NCBI GenBank assembly: GCA_022496185.1
Contig: WTXG01000559.1
Location: 1 to 13,577 of the forward strand
From: Multifurca ochricompacta
Taxonomy: Eukaryota > Basidiomycota > Agaricomycetes > Russulales > Russulaceae
DNA: 13,577 nucleotides
Direction: 5' to 3'
Position 1 is the stretch's first letter, and every line of letters starts with the position of its first letter. Below the pieces are notes generated by a model. The model ran no database searches, was not told the DNA's origin, and was given only the letters and a program-made list of their open reading frames with translations. The position numbers were made by a program, and so were the translations under genes. Below, piece after piece: positions 1 to 7,452 of this stretch.

Positions 1-192
1 AATTTTATACAAGCACAACTAAAATACAGTATACAGAGATGATTAGATAGGATGTTATAGAACATTGATGAAAAGCCTGTCAGATAACCAACAGAATGCA
101 AAATAATTTGATGAACACATAGCAATTTGCAGGGGTAACCCCTGGATAATTGTTTTGATACCTGGGTTACCCATAAAATGAAACGCGTGCAA
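1..192. other. AT-rich flank with dispersed motif and hairpin
   Basis: No gene is seen. The first 20 bases (TTTTATACAAGC core) match the end of the 198-bp tandem repeat unit at 917-937 and 1115-1135, and a related stretch near 8698, so the window seems to open at the end of another unit. The next ~170 bases do not match the unit and may be a further insertion, but no convincing ends or TSD were found. A short inverted repeat, GGGTAACCC (133-141) against GGGTTACCC (164-172), could form a 9-bp hairpin. Confidence 0.5.
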
Positions 193-205
193 GTTCTTTA
201 CTTGC

Positions 206-427
206 TGTTGAGGTTTCAGCACCCTGATCGAGGGACATTCAATCTCAGGAAAAGTATAGCCATGTTGGGGATTGAACCCAAGACCCCCAGACATTCTAGG
301 TCCAGTGCTCTAACCACTGAGCTACATGGCCTTGGGAACTTCAAGGTGGTTTCTGTGTGTTATGCCTAGCCATAACCAGTCCACCCATGTACATGTGCCA
401 TTACTAGGCTTCAGGCACTTCTCAACA
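206..427 (-). repeat. 3' LTR of the TRIM (element orientation)
   Basis: This is the 222-bp partner of the LTR at 525-746, with the same TGTTGAG/CTCAACA ends and the same tRNA-like module (258-331). It lies directly after the G-rich PPT-like tract and is followed by the CTTGC duplication at 201-205. Confidence 0.9.
258..331 (-). tRNA. tRNA-like sequence inside the TRIM 3' LTR
   Basis: This is the second copy of the module, 74 nt, identical to the one at 577-649 except for one extra G in the variable region (5 nt instead of 4). Acceptor, D and T stems are complete and the B box lies at 269-278. Because both copies sit at the same place in the two LTRs, the tRNA-like segment belongs to the element and is not a neighbouring host gene. 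A genome tRNA scan would probably flag it as a pseudo-tRNA or undetermined type because of the odd anticodon arm. Confidence 0.7.
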
Positions 428-438
428 TGCCCCCTGCA
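428..438 (-). promoter_or_regulatory. Polypurine tract of the TRIM
   Basis: The minus strand reads GCAGGGGGCA directly before the TGTTGAG of the 3' LTR. It is short and not wholly purine, but its position is exactly that expected for plus-strand priming. Confidence 0.6.
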
Positions 439-510
439 TGGAAGGATCTAGACCCACCAGATCTTCACATGCATATGACTCATACAATTCCTGGATTAGT
501 CATGAACGAG

Positions 511-524
511 AAGTCCTGCTACCA
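511..524 (-). promoter_or_regulatory. Primer-binding site of the TRIM
   Basis: The minus strand reads TGGTAGCAGGACTT immediately after the LTR end (no gap). The first nine bases are complementary to a tRNA 3' end CTGCTACCA, the form found in many eukaryotic initiator-Met tRNAs. Initiator Met is a common primer for LTR elements. Which tRNA of this fungus matches the remaining bases cannot be judged from this window. Confidence 0.75.
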
Positions 525-746
525 TGTTGAGGTTTCAGCACCCCGATCGAGGGACATTCAATCTCAGGAAAAGTATAGCCATGTTGGGGATTGAACCCAA
601 GACCCCAGACATTCTAGGTCCAGTGCTCTAACCACTGAGCTACATGGCCTTGGGAACTTCAAGGTGGTTTCTGTGTGTTATGCCCTAGCCATAACCAGTC
701 CACCCATGTACATGTGCCATTACTAGGCTTCAGGCACTTCTCAACA
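525..746 (-). repeat. 5' LTR of the TRIM (element orientation)
   Basis: This 222-bp LTR starts with TGTTGAG when read from 746 downward and ends CTCAACA at 525. It contains the tRNA-like module at 577-649, about 97 nt from its start, and a TTTT run just after the module that could act as a weak Pol III stop. Relative to the other LTR it has CCCCG for CCCTG near 544, one C fewer in the tRNA variable region and one C more near 683. Confidence 0.9.
577..649 (-). tRNA. tRNA-like sequence inside the TRIM 5' LTR
   Basis: Read on the minus strand, the segment folds as a near-canonical cloverleaf. The acceptor stem is GGCCATG/CATGGCT (7 pairs, one G-U), the D stem GCTC/GAGC, and the T stem TTGGG/CCCAA with loop TTCAATC. 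The A box (TAGCTCAGTGG) and B box (GGTTCAATCC) fit Pol III consensus. The anticodon arm is abnormal: it needs a 6-bp stem CTGGAC/GTCTGG with two wobble pairs and loop CTAGAAT. That loop would give anticodon AGA (Ser), yet no long serine variable arm is present. The variable region is 4 nt. I therefore call it tRNA-derived and probably not an aminoacylated tRNA. It may work as an internal Pol III promoter of the retroelement. Confidence 0.7.
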
Positions 747-751
747 CTTGC

Positions 752-1135
752 ATCGCGCATTTTGGACATCCGGCCCGGGACATCCCAGTCAAGGAGATAT
801 GCACTTGGACACAATGCATTCATTTATGGCTACTCAAGATCCCTCAAAGATTCCTATTTTATGTTCATAAGATTAAGATAATTTATTATTCCAATTTTAT
901 TTTATTATTCTGGTTTCAATTTTATACGAGCGTGACTGTTCTTTGCGTTTCTGCGCATTTCGGATAAATGGCCCGGGCCATCCTGGTCAAGGAGATAAGC
1001 ACTTGGACACAACGTGTTCATTTATGGCTACTCAAGATCCCTCAAATATTGTTGGTTTATGTTCAGAAGATTAAAAGGATCCTTTATTTACATTATTATT
1101 TTATTATTCTGGTTTCATTTCATACAAGCGCGACT
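752..1135. repeat. Tandem repeat of about 198 bp (two units)
   Basis: Two diverged units lie head to tail. The second is 938-1135. The first is 193-205 plus 752-937, split by the TRIM. Equivalent landmarks (GCGCATTT at 755 and 953; the end ...GCGYGACT at 937 and 1135) are exactly 198 bp apart. Shared blocks include GGCCCGGG, TCAAGGAGATA, CACTTGGACACAA and TTTATGGCTACTCAAGATCC. Each unit ends with an AT-rich tract and TTTYATACRAGCGYGACT. A third unit seems to start at 1136 but fades at once. There is no coding signal; the class of repeat is not recognised. Confidence 0.8.
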
Positions 1136-1559
1136 GTCCTGGTGCGTTTAAGTCAACCTTCCTTAATAGGAAGGAGGTCAGACCACCATGCGATCCAATG
1201 TAGTCACTGCCCCATGCAGCTTGTAGATACACGCGGGCCTTGTTTCAGCAAACTAATTTGATAATTAGATTACAATACAGTCTAAAGTAGTCTAGAGTGT
1301 ATTTTAGATAGTGCCAGACTGGCAGAATTGGTCGCGCGTTAATAAAACAGATGTATCATGGTTTTCAAGAAAGTGGATCACTGATAAGGATTTTATTTTA
1401 CATCGCACCGTTAATCTGCTTTGATATTTTGTAGGATAATACTAGAACATATTTAACACAACCCTGTAGCATACATCAGACGAGATCTTGTATTTTTGTG
1501 GCTGCAGATGTGTTTTATCTCGGAAATTCTACTGATCTTGTCAATGGATAATCAGCGCC
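1136..1559. other. AT-rich intergenic stretch, nothing recognised
   Basis: No ORF with coding character, RNA gene or clear repeat ends were found. A short hairpin-capable sequence (CCTTCCT...AGGAAGG) lies at about 1157-1174. The stretch ends at the TATAC target duplication of the solo LTR. Confidence 0.5.
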
Positions 1560-1564
1560 TATAC

Positions 1565-2114
1565 TGTTACGAACTACCCAGCGTACCAAACAGACAGCAA
1601 GACGCAGGGGACACACAAGCAGTGACAGCAGCCACGCGGGGTCCGCAAGGACATCGCCAGCTTAGTCATGATGTCCCACGCCAAAGTCCAGAAGACAAGT
1701 ACGGCATGAGGTACAGAAGCAGATCACGTGACAGTAAGGTTTGATGCCTCGTGTACAGAAGGACCCTGAACCTTAGTTGACGTGAGAAGACAGTGGCGCT
1801 GGTTCTGATGGAAGGTTCCATAGTCACACATCCAGAACCACAAGCGTCTAGATAAGACTGATAAGAACGGATGACTAAGCTAGTACCAGCATGTATATAT
1901 ACCCTAGCTAGTCTCACTCAGATGGTTCCCCATCTTGAGCTCCTGTAACAATCAGTAGCCTTGTGGACCTTTAACTTCCTTCCTTGCGTCTCACCACCCG
2001 GACTGAGCGTAGCGTCGGACTTATTGTCTTCCGCATCGACCCAAGATCGTCCCGACCTTGTCCCTGTGACCTAGCCGCCCGCACTCGACTGCGTATGCCC
2101 CTCTGAGCGTAACA
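1565..2114 (+). mobile_element. Solo LTR, 550 bp, with TATAC target-site duplication
   Basis: The segment begins TGTTACG and ends CGTAACA (7-bp inverted ends) and is flanked on both sides by TATAC (1560-1564 and 2115-2119). A TATA-box-like TATATATA lies at about 1893-1900, some 220 bp before the end, as expected for a U3/R/U5 layout on the plus strand. The first ten bases TGTTACGAAC are shared with the Ty3/gypsy 5' LTR at 10643, so it is probably from a related family, although the interiors differ. No internal retroelement sequence adjoins it, so it is best read as the product of LTR-LTR recombination. Confidence 0.9.
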
Positions 2115-2239
2115 TATACCCGCCAAACCCGCCATGCGGGTACGGGTTTCCACGGGTTGGGAGCCGTATACCCGTACCCGTACCCGGCAAAACCCGTGGC
2201 GCTTACCCGCACGGGTATGAAACCCTTTGACAATCACTA
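2115..2239. mobile_element. GC-rich arm of a probable hAT-type MITE, split by the solo LTR
   Basis: This 125-bp segment is packed with CGGGT/ACCCG motifs in both orientations (ACCCGTACCCGTACCCGG near 2169-2186). Its right edge reads CAATCACTA, i.e. TAGTGATTG on the minus strand, which resembles the TAGTGATG end of the well-bounded hAT-type element at 6519-7020; that element also has GC-rich subterminal repeats. The TATAC duplication of the solo LTR marks where the arm was interrupted. No left terminus or 8-bp duplication was found upstream, so completeness and class are tentative. Confidence 0.45.
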
Positions 2240-2612
2240 GGTAAAGATACTAATTAATATATAAGTTTTGACCACAACAACTTGAACCTATCCGCTATCT
2301 ACATAGATAGCTAAACCCCTTTCACAGCTGCATTTCGTCAGGATTTTGGATGAAAGAGGACAACTCGTGATCGCATTTCCTACTTGTATCAGAGTCTGTC
2401 TGAAATTGAAACTAACATGTCAAATATTTTTATTAAACAAAGCTGTGAAACAAGAGCATATGCTTTGGTCTGGAGTCTTCACCGGAACTATCTTTAAAAC
2501 AACTAAGATGATAATAACCGAGCTGAACCTGGACAAATACATACTAGTCTCCTTAAATTTTAGAATACGTTTGAAAAGATGCCACTCCGAAAGCAGTTCC
2601 ATACTTGTAGCT
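2240..2612. other. 3' flank of the NLR pseudogene
   Basis: AT-rich sequence with no convincing gene. A perfect palindrome GCTATCTA-CA-TAGATAGC lies at 2294-2311. Open frames here have no recognisable coding content. Confidence 0.4.
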
Positions 2613-2639
2613 CTACACATTGATCCTCGCACCATGCTC

Positions 2640-3345
2640 AATCAACAATTTCTCGATCTCGATAAGTCCGTTGACTATCGCCGCCTGCAGAGGATATCCA
2701 TAATAGCCGCCCTCTGCATTGACATCAGCGCCACGGTCTACCAGCGATTTCACGATCTCGACATGTCCCTGGCTGCCGCCGCCTGCAGAGGATATCCATA
2801 ATAGCCGCCCTTTGCATTGACATTAGCGCCGTGGTCTAGCAGCGACTTCACCATCTCGACATGTCCTCGGCTGCCGCCGCCTGCAGAGCATATCCATAAT
2901 AGCCGCCCTCCGCATTGACATCGGCGCCATGGTCTACCAGCCATTTCACGATCTCAACATGTCCTTGTGTATCGCCACCTGCAGAGGATATCCATAAATG
3001 CGCCCCCGCATTGACATCAGCGCCATGGTCTAGCAGCCATTTCACGATCTCGACATGTCCCTTGTCTATCGCCGCCTGCAGAGGATATCCATACTCGCCG
3101 CCCTCCACATTGACATCAGCACCATGGTCTACCAGCCATTTCACGATCTCGACATGTCCTTGTCTATCGCCGCCTGCAGAGGATATCCATAATAGCCACC
3201 CTTTGCATTGACATTAGCGCCATGGTCTAGCAGCGATTTCACTATCTCGACATGTCCCTTGGCTGCCGCCGCCTGCAGAGGATATCCATAAAGGCCGCCC
3301 TCCACATTGACATCAGCACCATGGTCTACCAGCCATTTCACCAGT
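2640..3345 (-). repeat. Ankyrin-coding tandem repeat array (about 98-bp period)
   Basis: Seven highly similar units can be aligned by CTGCAG at 3273, 3174, 3076, 2979, 2881, 2783 and 2685, plus partial first and last repeats. Each encodes an ankyrin repeat of the form KWLVDHGADVNVEGG...YGYPLQAA..KGHVEIV. Spacing should be 99 bp (33 residues), but going down the array it is 99, 98, 97, 98, 98, 98. Four of the five short units lose their base in the same place, the CCAAGGGACATG stretch coding the K-G-H residues; the 97-bp unit loses two bases elsewhere (near 2995-3005). High unit similarity suggests recent expansion or conversion. The last unit ends with EHGARINV and a stop. Confidence 0.85.
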
Positions 3346-4789
3346 TGCGGGAAGCCGCAGAGAGCCGCGTAGTATATTGGGTGTACCGAAGTGTCTTTTG
3401 TCCCTCGCCCAGGGTCTTGTCCGGGTCATATATTCCAATCCAAGCTAGGAAGTGGGTCTTTTCTGGGTCAAACAACGTTTCCATTCCGTCTCGTACATCC
3501 AAAGAGACATCCTCGAATCGTGCGTGACGACCCAGTGTTCTGCCGCGTATCGAGACAACGGAAATTCTTGATAGTATTGGTGTCCGTGGTCTTGTCGAAT
3601 CCGAGCAGCGTGCTCAGGCATGTCTGAGCAAGCACTCTATGCGATTCTTTGGGGAGAACATGGTAGCGCCTTTCCGTCGACCCGCCAGCCGGTCTGATGT
3701 CAGGAATTCCCGCACAGAGAAGTGCGCAAACTGTACAACACGACTCTCTTCTCCTCTTCATCACGTGATGACAATGACAACCAAGCTGGAGCATGTGGAC
3801 AGTACAGTCCGTAGAGTCCGGGTTTCGCCAAGTTACGTCATGCTTTGGCATATTGACAGCGTCGAAATCGAATTCAAGCATCGTCGCAACCTCCTCGACT
3901 CGGAGTGGACGAGCAGAGAACGCAAGGCATTGGAATAGACGATGGCAAATTTCCAGTCTTTCGTCATCCTCCGTAGCGTGGCCACATATGTTTCATCCAG
4001 TGTTTTGGGAGTGATTCGAGCGTCGAATGGAAGTTCCTCGGTTGACAGCGGCGCATGTCTCCAGTTGGCAGAAAACCCATCTAAACCTAACCATGACATG
4101 AATAATGATCGCGAAATAAATAGTTGTTCTGGTTTGAAGCTTACATTCCGTTTGCCTTTTCCGAGAGCGTTTTGATCACGAGTTCCTTTCTCTCCGCCTC
4201 CCACTCACTCATCATGGGTCCGTGTTGACCGTTGAGTAGATATATTCGGAGATGTCCCGCGTTTGCCACCTTCCGCATGAAGGATACAGGACAATGCGCC
4301 AGCTTTGTAAAGGCTTTCTGAATATCTGGTTCGGGGCGGCTAGTGACGCAGATCCTTAAATTTCGGAGGCGGGGGTCGACGAGGTCTTTAATAAGTTTCA
4401 ATACTTCTTCACGTTTAGACGGCATTCCAGAGAGGGACATTCGTCGAGGGCATCAATGATGATGTACATTGGGTCCTGAACGGGTGTTACGAGCATGGCC
4501 TTCAAAGTTTCTGCAAGATCCTTCTCGTCGGGCTGCTTCTGGCCATTACCATGTTTCGAGTACAATTCAGAGACGATGGCACGGTAGGCATCTGACTGGG
4601 AACAGAGCTGCACTAAGAGAGAAGATAGTAGCCCACGGATATTTTGCTTTTCCGTGTCTCGAAAGTCGCAATAAAAGTACGCAAAGCAGGCAGATCCACC
4701 ATAGCATAGACGCTGGACATCTTCAACGATGGTGGAACTGATCATTCAGATGAGTGCTAATGATACCCCATAATGCTAGGCAAACGTAC

Positions 4790-4814
4790 CAAAGGATGCT
4801 CTTGCCAGATCCCG
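4790..4814 (-). other. 25-nt micro-exon carrying the NACHT P-loop
   Basis: Between introns 4815-4870 (GTAGGT...GAAAG) and 4738-4789 (GTACGT...GATCAG) lies a 25-nt exon. Joined to its neighbours it gives G-N-A-G-S-G-K-S-I-L-C-S-T with both phases correct (2 nt in, 2 nt out). The catalytic Walker A lysine and serine are in this micro-exon. Phase agreement across both introns supports the gene model despite the frameshifts elsewhere. Confidence 0.75.
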
Positions 4815-5952
4815 CTTTCAAGAAAAGACCGTCAGAAACAAAAAGCACGCAAGTAGTGCAGTCAACCTACCATTCCCATTTAACCACAGAAGCGAACCCT
4901 TCGATTTCCATTCCTTGAATGTTTTGCCTTTAACGAACCACTTGGCGGTTCCCTCATGGTAAAGTTTCCGCGCAATGTTGTGATTTTTAGATGGGTCAGG
5001 AGGTGACAGCCATGTCCGAATGTCCTTGTTCATCTGATCATCTGCAAATAATGTCTTAGCTGCCCTGTCTATAATGTTACTGCGAAAGGGATGACGAACA
5101 CATCATCTTGTTCACGGTACCAAATGTGTGCGCCGCTACGGTGAGAGACTCTTCCTGGGTCAATTTGTCCAACCTCTGAACGGCGTCCTGGACCTCATTA
5201 TCCCCTAACAGCATCCGTCCATACGCCCCTGCTAAATATTTAATCGCGGGAACATTAAAACGGTAGTTCACTCACGGATTCGTCCTTGTTGGATCTGTTT
5301 CGTTGCCAGAGCGAGGATGGTGAGCAGTTCCGCCATCGTCTTGACGAGGATCTCGACCATGGACTCGGTAAAGGGGGTCTCAGGGGAAGTGTAAATCTTG
5401 AGGCGGATGAGAAAACCTTGCATGGATTCAAAGAGGTTGAGTAGAGAATCGTAATCATCACTGATCTTTTTTGATGCCTTGGAATGAAGGTGAGATAACC
5501 AGTTGGAAGCAATGGAGGGAGACACGGACAGAGAGAAGGACATCAACAGCAGAAAATATGGCCTGTGCGGGTGGAAACACCTGAAAAAGAACATGTTGTA
5601 AGCCGGTCAATGCGAATGGGCCAGACCAATTAGGACTCACGGAACCAATGCCATTTACGAGTGGTGCGCAGTTCGTGAGGGCGAGGAGTATATTCACTGT
5701 TGGTTTAAGTCCCCTTAGAAGCTGCGTCTTGCGATTGCCGTTCCGAAATATGCTAAACCGAGAAGATCTTCCTTGAAGTACGTCGATCACGGCGTCCGCG
5801 TTGTCACATCCTTTCAGCTTGTCGACAAGCTGGTGTTCGGACAGATTTATGCCTGTGTTGGCAAGATACTGATCCAGGGCAGCATCTAGGATGAGCTTGA
5901 AATGAGAAGAGGAGGCAGTTGTGCGAATGTGTGTACGAGGAGCTGAAGACAT

Positions 5953-6510
5953 GAAGCTAGACTAGGTTATGGGGGAGAGTAAGAGGATCCCTGGGAAAGG
6001 CGGCGGATGGTTATCGATGGTTTACGTATAGATAGCCGCCTAAGAACTAAGATAGACGCTGGTATGTAGAGGTAGCAAGAGGTAACATAGGTACTGCATC
6101 TTGAAGAACCAGTGAACTGAACGTTGCAGATTCGGCACCAGAACGGGCAATGGCTGACCATCTGGCCATTTTTTCTTTTCATTTTTTAAATCGATTTTTA
6201 TACTGCATGAGCCGCGAGGCCAGTGCAGTTAATGTAAGCAGCTGTAAATAGGGTTTTAGCTGCCTATTTAGGTAGGGGATAAGTTCAGTTAGTGAACACG
6301 TACAAAGTAGAGTGCCTATATAATACTTGAAGAGTGAGAGGAATATAACTACTTAATTGTCAAAGGAACGTGTTGTGCGTTCAATGTGGAATTGTTGAAT
6401 CAGTTAATGGACGCACTTTAGATTAGATTATCTTATCACGATCAATAAGAGATCGAGTCCACCCGGGTGTCCGGCTATCCGGTCCTAAACTATCCAGTCG
6501 CTTCTCGTGG
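5953..6510. other. 5' flank of the NLR pseudogene; no gene recognised
   Basis: This stretch would contain the promoter of the minus-strand NLR gene. No convincing TATA box or other coding region was identified. The open frame at 5967-6182 shows no domain-like content. Near 6310-6330 there is CTATATAATAC, which could be a chance AT-rich match. Confidence 0.4.
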
Positions 6511-6518
6511 TTACTGGC

Positions 6519-7020
6519 TAGTGATGTTCCGGCCCAGCTTGGCCCAAAAGCCGCGGCTTTGGCTCGGCCTGAGGCGGCTCCGGCTTTCCTGAAGTCTGGG
6601 CCAAGCCAAAGCCGCCACAGACGGCTTGGCCCTGGCCCGGCTTGGCCCAAGCCGCGGCTTTTGGCAGAGAAAATTTTATGACATATAACTAGTAGTTATA
6701 GTTCAGCTAATCCAAATCTGACTTGGTGTGTTACGTATTGCAAAGCTATATCGAAGAAAAAGGTTGAAATGCCGTGATAAACATGATCACGTGACCCAAA
6801 TCAACCACTTTGTGATAAGATTTCTACTGATTTTGACGATTGCTAATGCATTTGTATGTGCTGTTGAAAGCCGCGGCCTGAGCCGGCGGCTTTGGCTTTT
6901 AGTTTCTCTGAGCCGGGCCAAAGCCCTTGCTGGGCCGTCACAACGGCCTGGCTTGGCCCGGCCCAAACAGGCCCGGCTTGGCCCGGCTTCCGGCTTTGAG
7001 CCGGGCCAGGCACATCACTA
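6519..7020. mobile_element. Non-autonomous hAT-type MITE, 502 bp, with 8-bp TSD
   Basis: The left end reads TAGTGATGTTCCGGCCC and the right end, reverse-complemented, TAGTGATGTGCCTGGCCC, giving imperfect terminal inverted repeats. The perfect 8-bp duplication TTACTGGC flanks it at 6511-6518 and 7021-7028. An 8-bp TSD with TAGTG/CAGTG-type ends is typical of hAT transposons. Both arms (about 6525-6666 and 6866-7015) are dense with GGCCCGGCTTGGCCC and AAAGCCGCGGCTTT motifs in both orientations, resembling the subterminal repeats that hAT transposases bind. The ~200-bp core is AT-rich with no transposase. Open frames inside it are compositional artefacts of the GC-rich arms. Confidence 0.9.
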
Positions 7021-7098
7021 TTACTGGCCCGTCTCAACAGGTGGAACCCATTTTAGTGTGAGCTGTGGGTTGGGCTGTTGTGCACATGCATTGTAGAG

Positions 7099-7452
7099 CA
7101 GGCATGGTGCAGGATTGTACTTTAGATACTATAGTACTACTAACTATCTCACCTTGTTAGTTTAGACACTTAGATGCATGCAATAATGTGATAGCAACTG
7201 CTTTATCTATTGCAGCTATACAGTGGTTTATATACATTCATTTTCATGTACTATATCAGCTACTAATTTAAACAAGTGTGGTATCTCGTTTCTTGTTAAT
7301 GATGTGATTTGATCACCTGCCCGATCTGAGATATATATGCTAAGGATCTCATCACTTGTGCTATCTAAGCAATCGCAATTATGTCAGACCGCTATCCCGG
7401 CAACTCTGTACCGGTATTCTGAGTCAGTAACCAGCAGCATGCCTGTTTAACA
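7099..7452 (-). repeat. LTR-like repeat, copy 1
   Basis: This 354-bp segment aligns with 9782-10632 (minus its inserted solo LTR), sharing CAGGCATGG, TGTACTTTAGAT, ATCTCACCTTGT, GCAATAATG, TTATATACAT, CATGTACTA and a CTGTACC block. On the minus strand it starts TGTTAAACAGG after a G-rich stretch (GGAGGGGGCAG) and carries TATATAAAC about 210 bp in, so it looks like a minus-strand LTR next to a PPT. The far end is not clearly defined and no TSD was found, so it is probably a truncated or old LTR of an unidentified family. Confidence 0.6.

Larger units (their letters stand above)
206..746 (-). mobile_element. Complete TRIM/SMART-type miniature LTR retrotransposon with tRNA-like LTRs
   Basis: The element is 541 bp: LTR 222 bp, interior 97 bp, LTR 222 bp. 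Both LTRs begin TGTTGAG and end CTCAACA (7-bp inverted ends, TG...CA). The flanks are the perfect 5-bp duplication CTTGC at 201-205 and 747-751, as made by an LTR-element integrase. On the minus strand the interior opens at the LTR edge with TGGTAGCAGGACTT (PBS-like) and closes with GCAGGGGGCA (PPT-like), which fixes the orientation. The interior has no coding capacity, so mobilisation must come from an autonomous element in trans. The LTRs differ by one substitution and two single-C indels (about 98.6% identical), suggesting a fairly recent insertion. The target is a unit of a 198-bp tandem repeat; the neighbouring unit (938-1135) serves as a paralogous empty site. Known relatives of this class are TRIMs and SMARTs, including plant Cassandra. 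Confidence 0.92.
2613..5952 (-). pseudogene. Goodbye-NACHT-ankyrin NLR-like (STAND) gene, multiply frameshifted
   Basis: Fungal STAND NTPases of this layout are thought to act as cytoplasmic non-self or stress sensors; here the product looks non-functional. The start is the ATG at 5952. Proposed exons are 5641-5952, 5530-5580, 5276-5477, 5102-5228, 4871-5064, 4790-4814, 4145-4737 and 4086 to the TAG at 2613; the GT-AG introns are 37-60 nt. Exons 1-4 match the fungal Goodbye domain (AFPPA-like VFPPAQAIFSAVDVLLS, then DSLLNLFES, RLDKLTQEES). WLSPPDPSKNHNIARK precedes the NACHT domain. The P-loop GNAGSGKS is split by an intron; Walker B is YIIIDALDEC, followed by ICVTSRPEPDI. About eight ankyrin repeats end the protein. 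Reading frame changes occur near 4433, 4280, 4256, 4217, 4045, 3940, about 3800, 3560-3530 and throughout the ankyrins, each needing a single base. Intron 4 (37 nt) is the weakest junction. The alternative is assembly indels in a real gene. Confidence 0.88.

Noticed and set aside
577..649. A pair of ordinary host tRNA genes in tandem
   Set aside because: Both copies lie at the same position inside 222-bp LTRs bounded by TG...CA ends and a shared 5-bp duplication, and both have an abnormal anticodon arm, so they belong to the mobile element.
206..746. CRISPR-like or satellite interpretation of the two 222-bp repeats
   Set aside because: Only two copies exist, the spacer begins with a PBS and ends with a PPT, and a target-site duplication flanks the whole; this is an LTR element.
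1666..2237. Minus-strand frames at 1666-1917 and 1971-2237
   Set aside because: They lie across the solo LTR and the GC-rich arm, whose boundaries are set by duplications, and show no protein family features.
1300..2239. TAGTGCCAG near 1306 as left end of the GC-rich hAT-like arm
   Set aside because: Only the first five bases match TAGTGATTG and the flanking 8 bases do not match those after 2239.
2346..2801. 151-codon plus-strand open frame
   Set aside because: Its second half is antisense to the ankyrin repeats and its first half has no domain-like content.
2915..3211. Plus-strand repetitive frame (Thr/Ser/Pro-rich)
   Set aside because: It is the antisense shadow of the ankyrin array; periodicity comes from the 98-bp coding units.
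6423..7037. Ala/Gly/Pro-rich frames on both strands
   Set aside because: They are created by GGCCCGGCTTGGCC motifs of the MITE arms, which are bounded by an 8-bp duplication.
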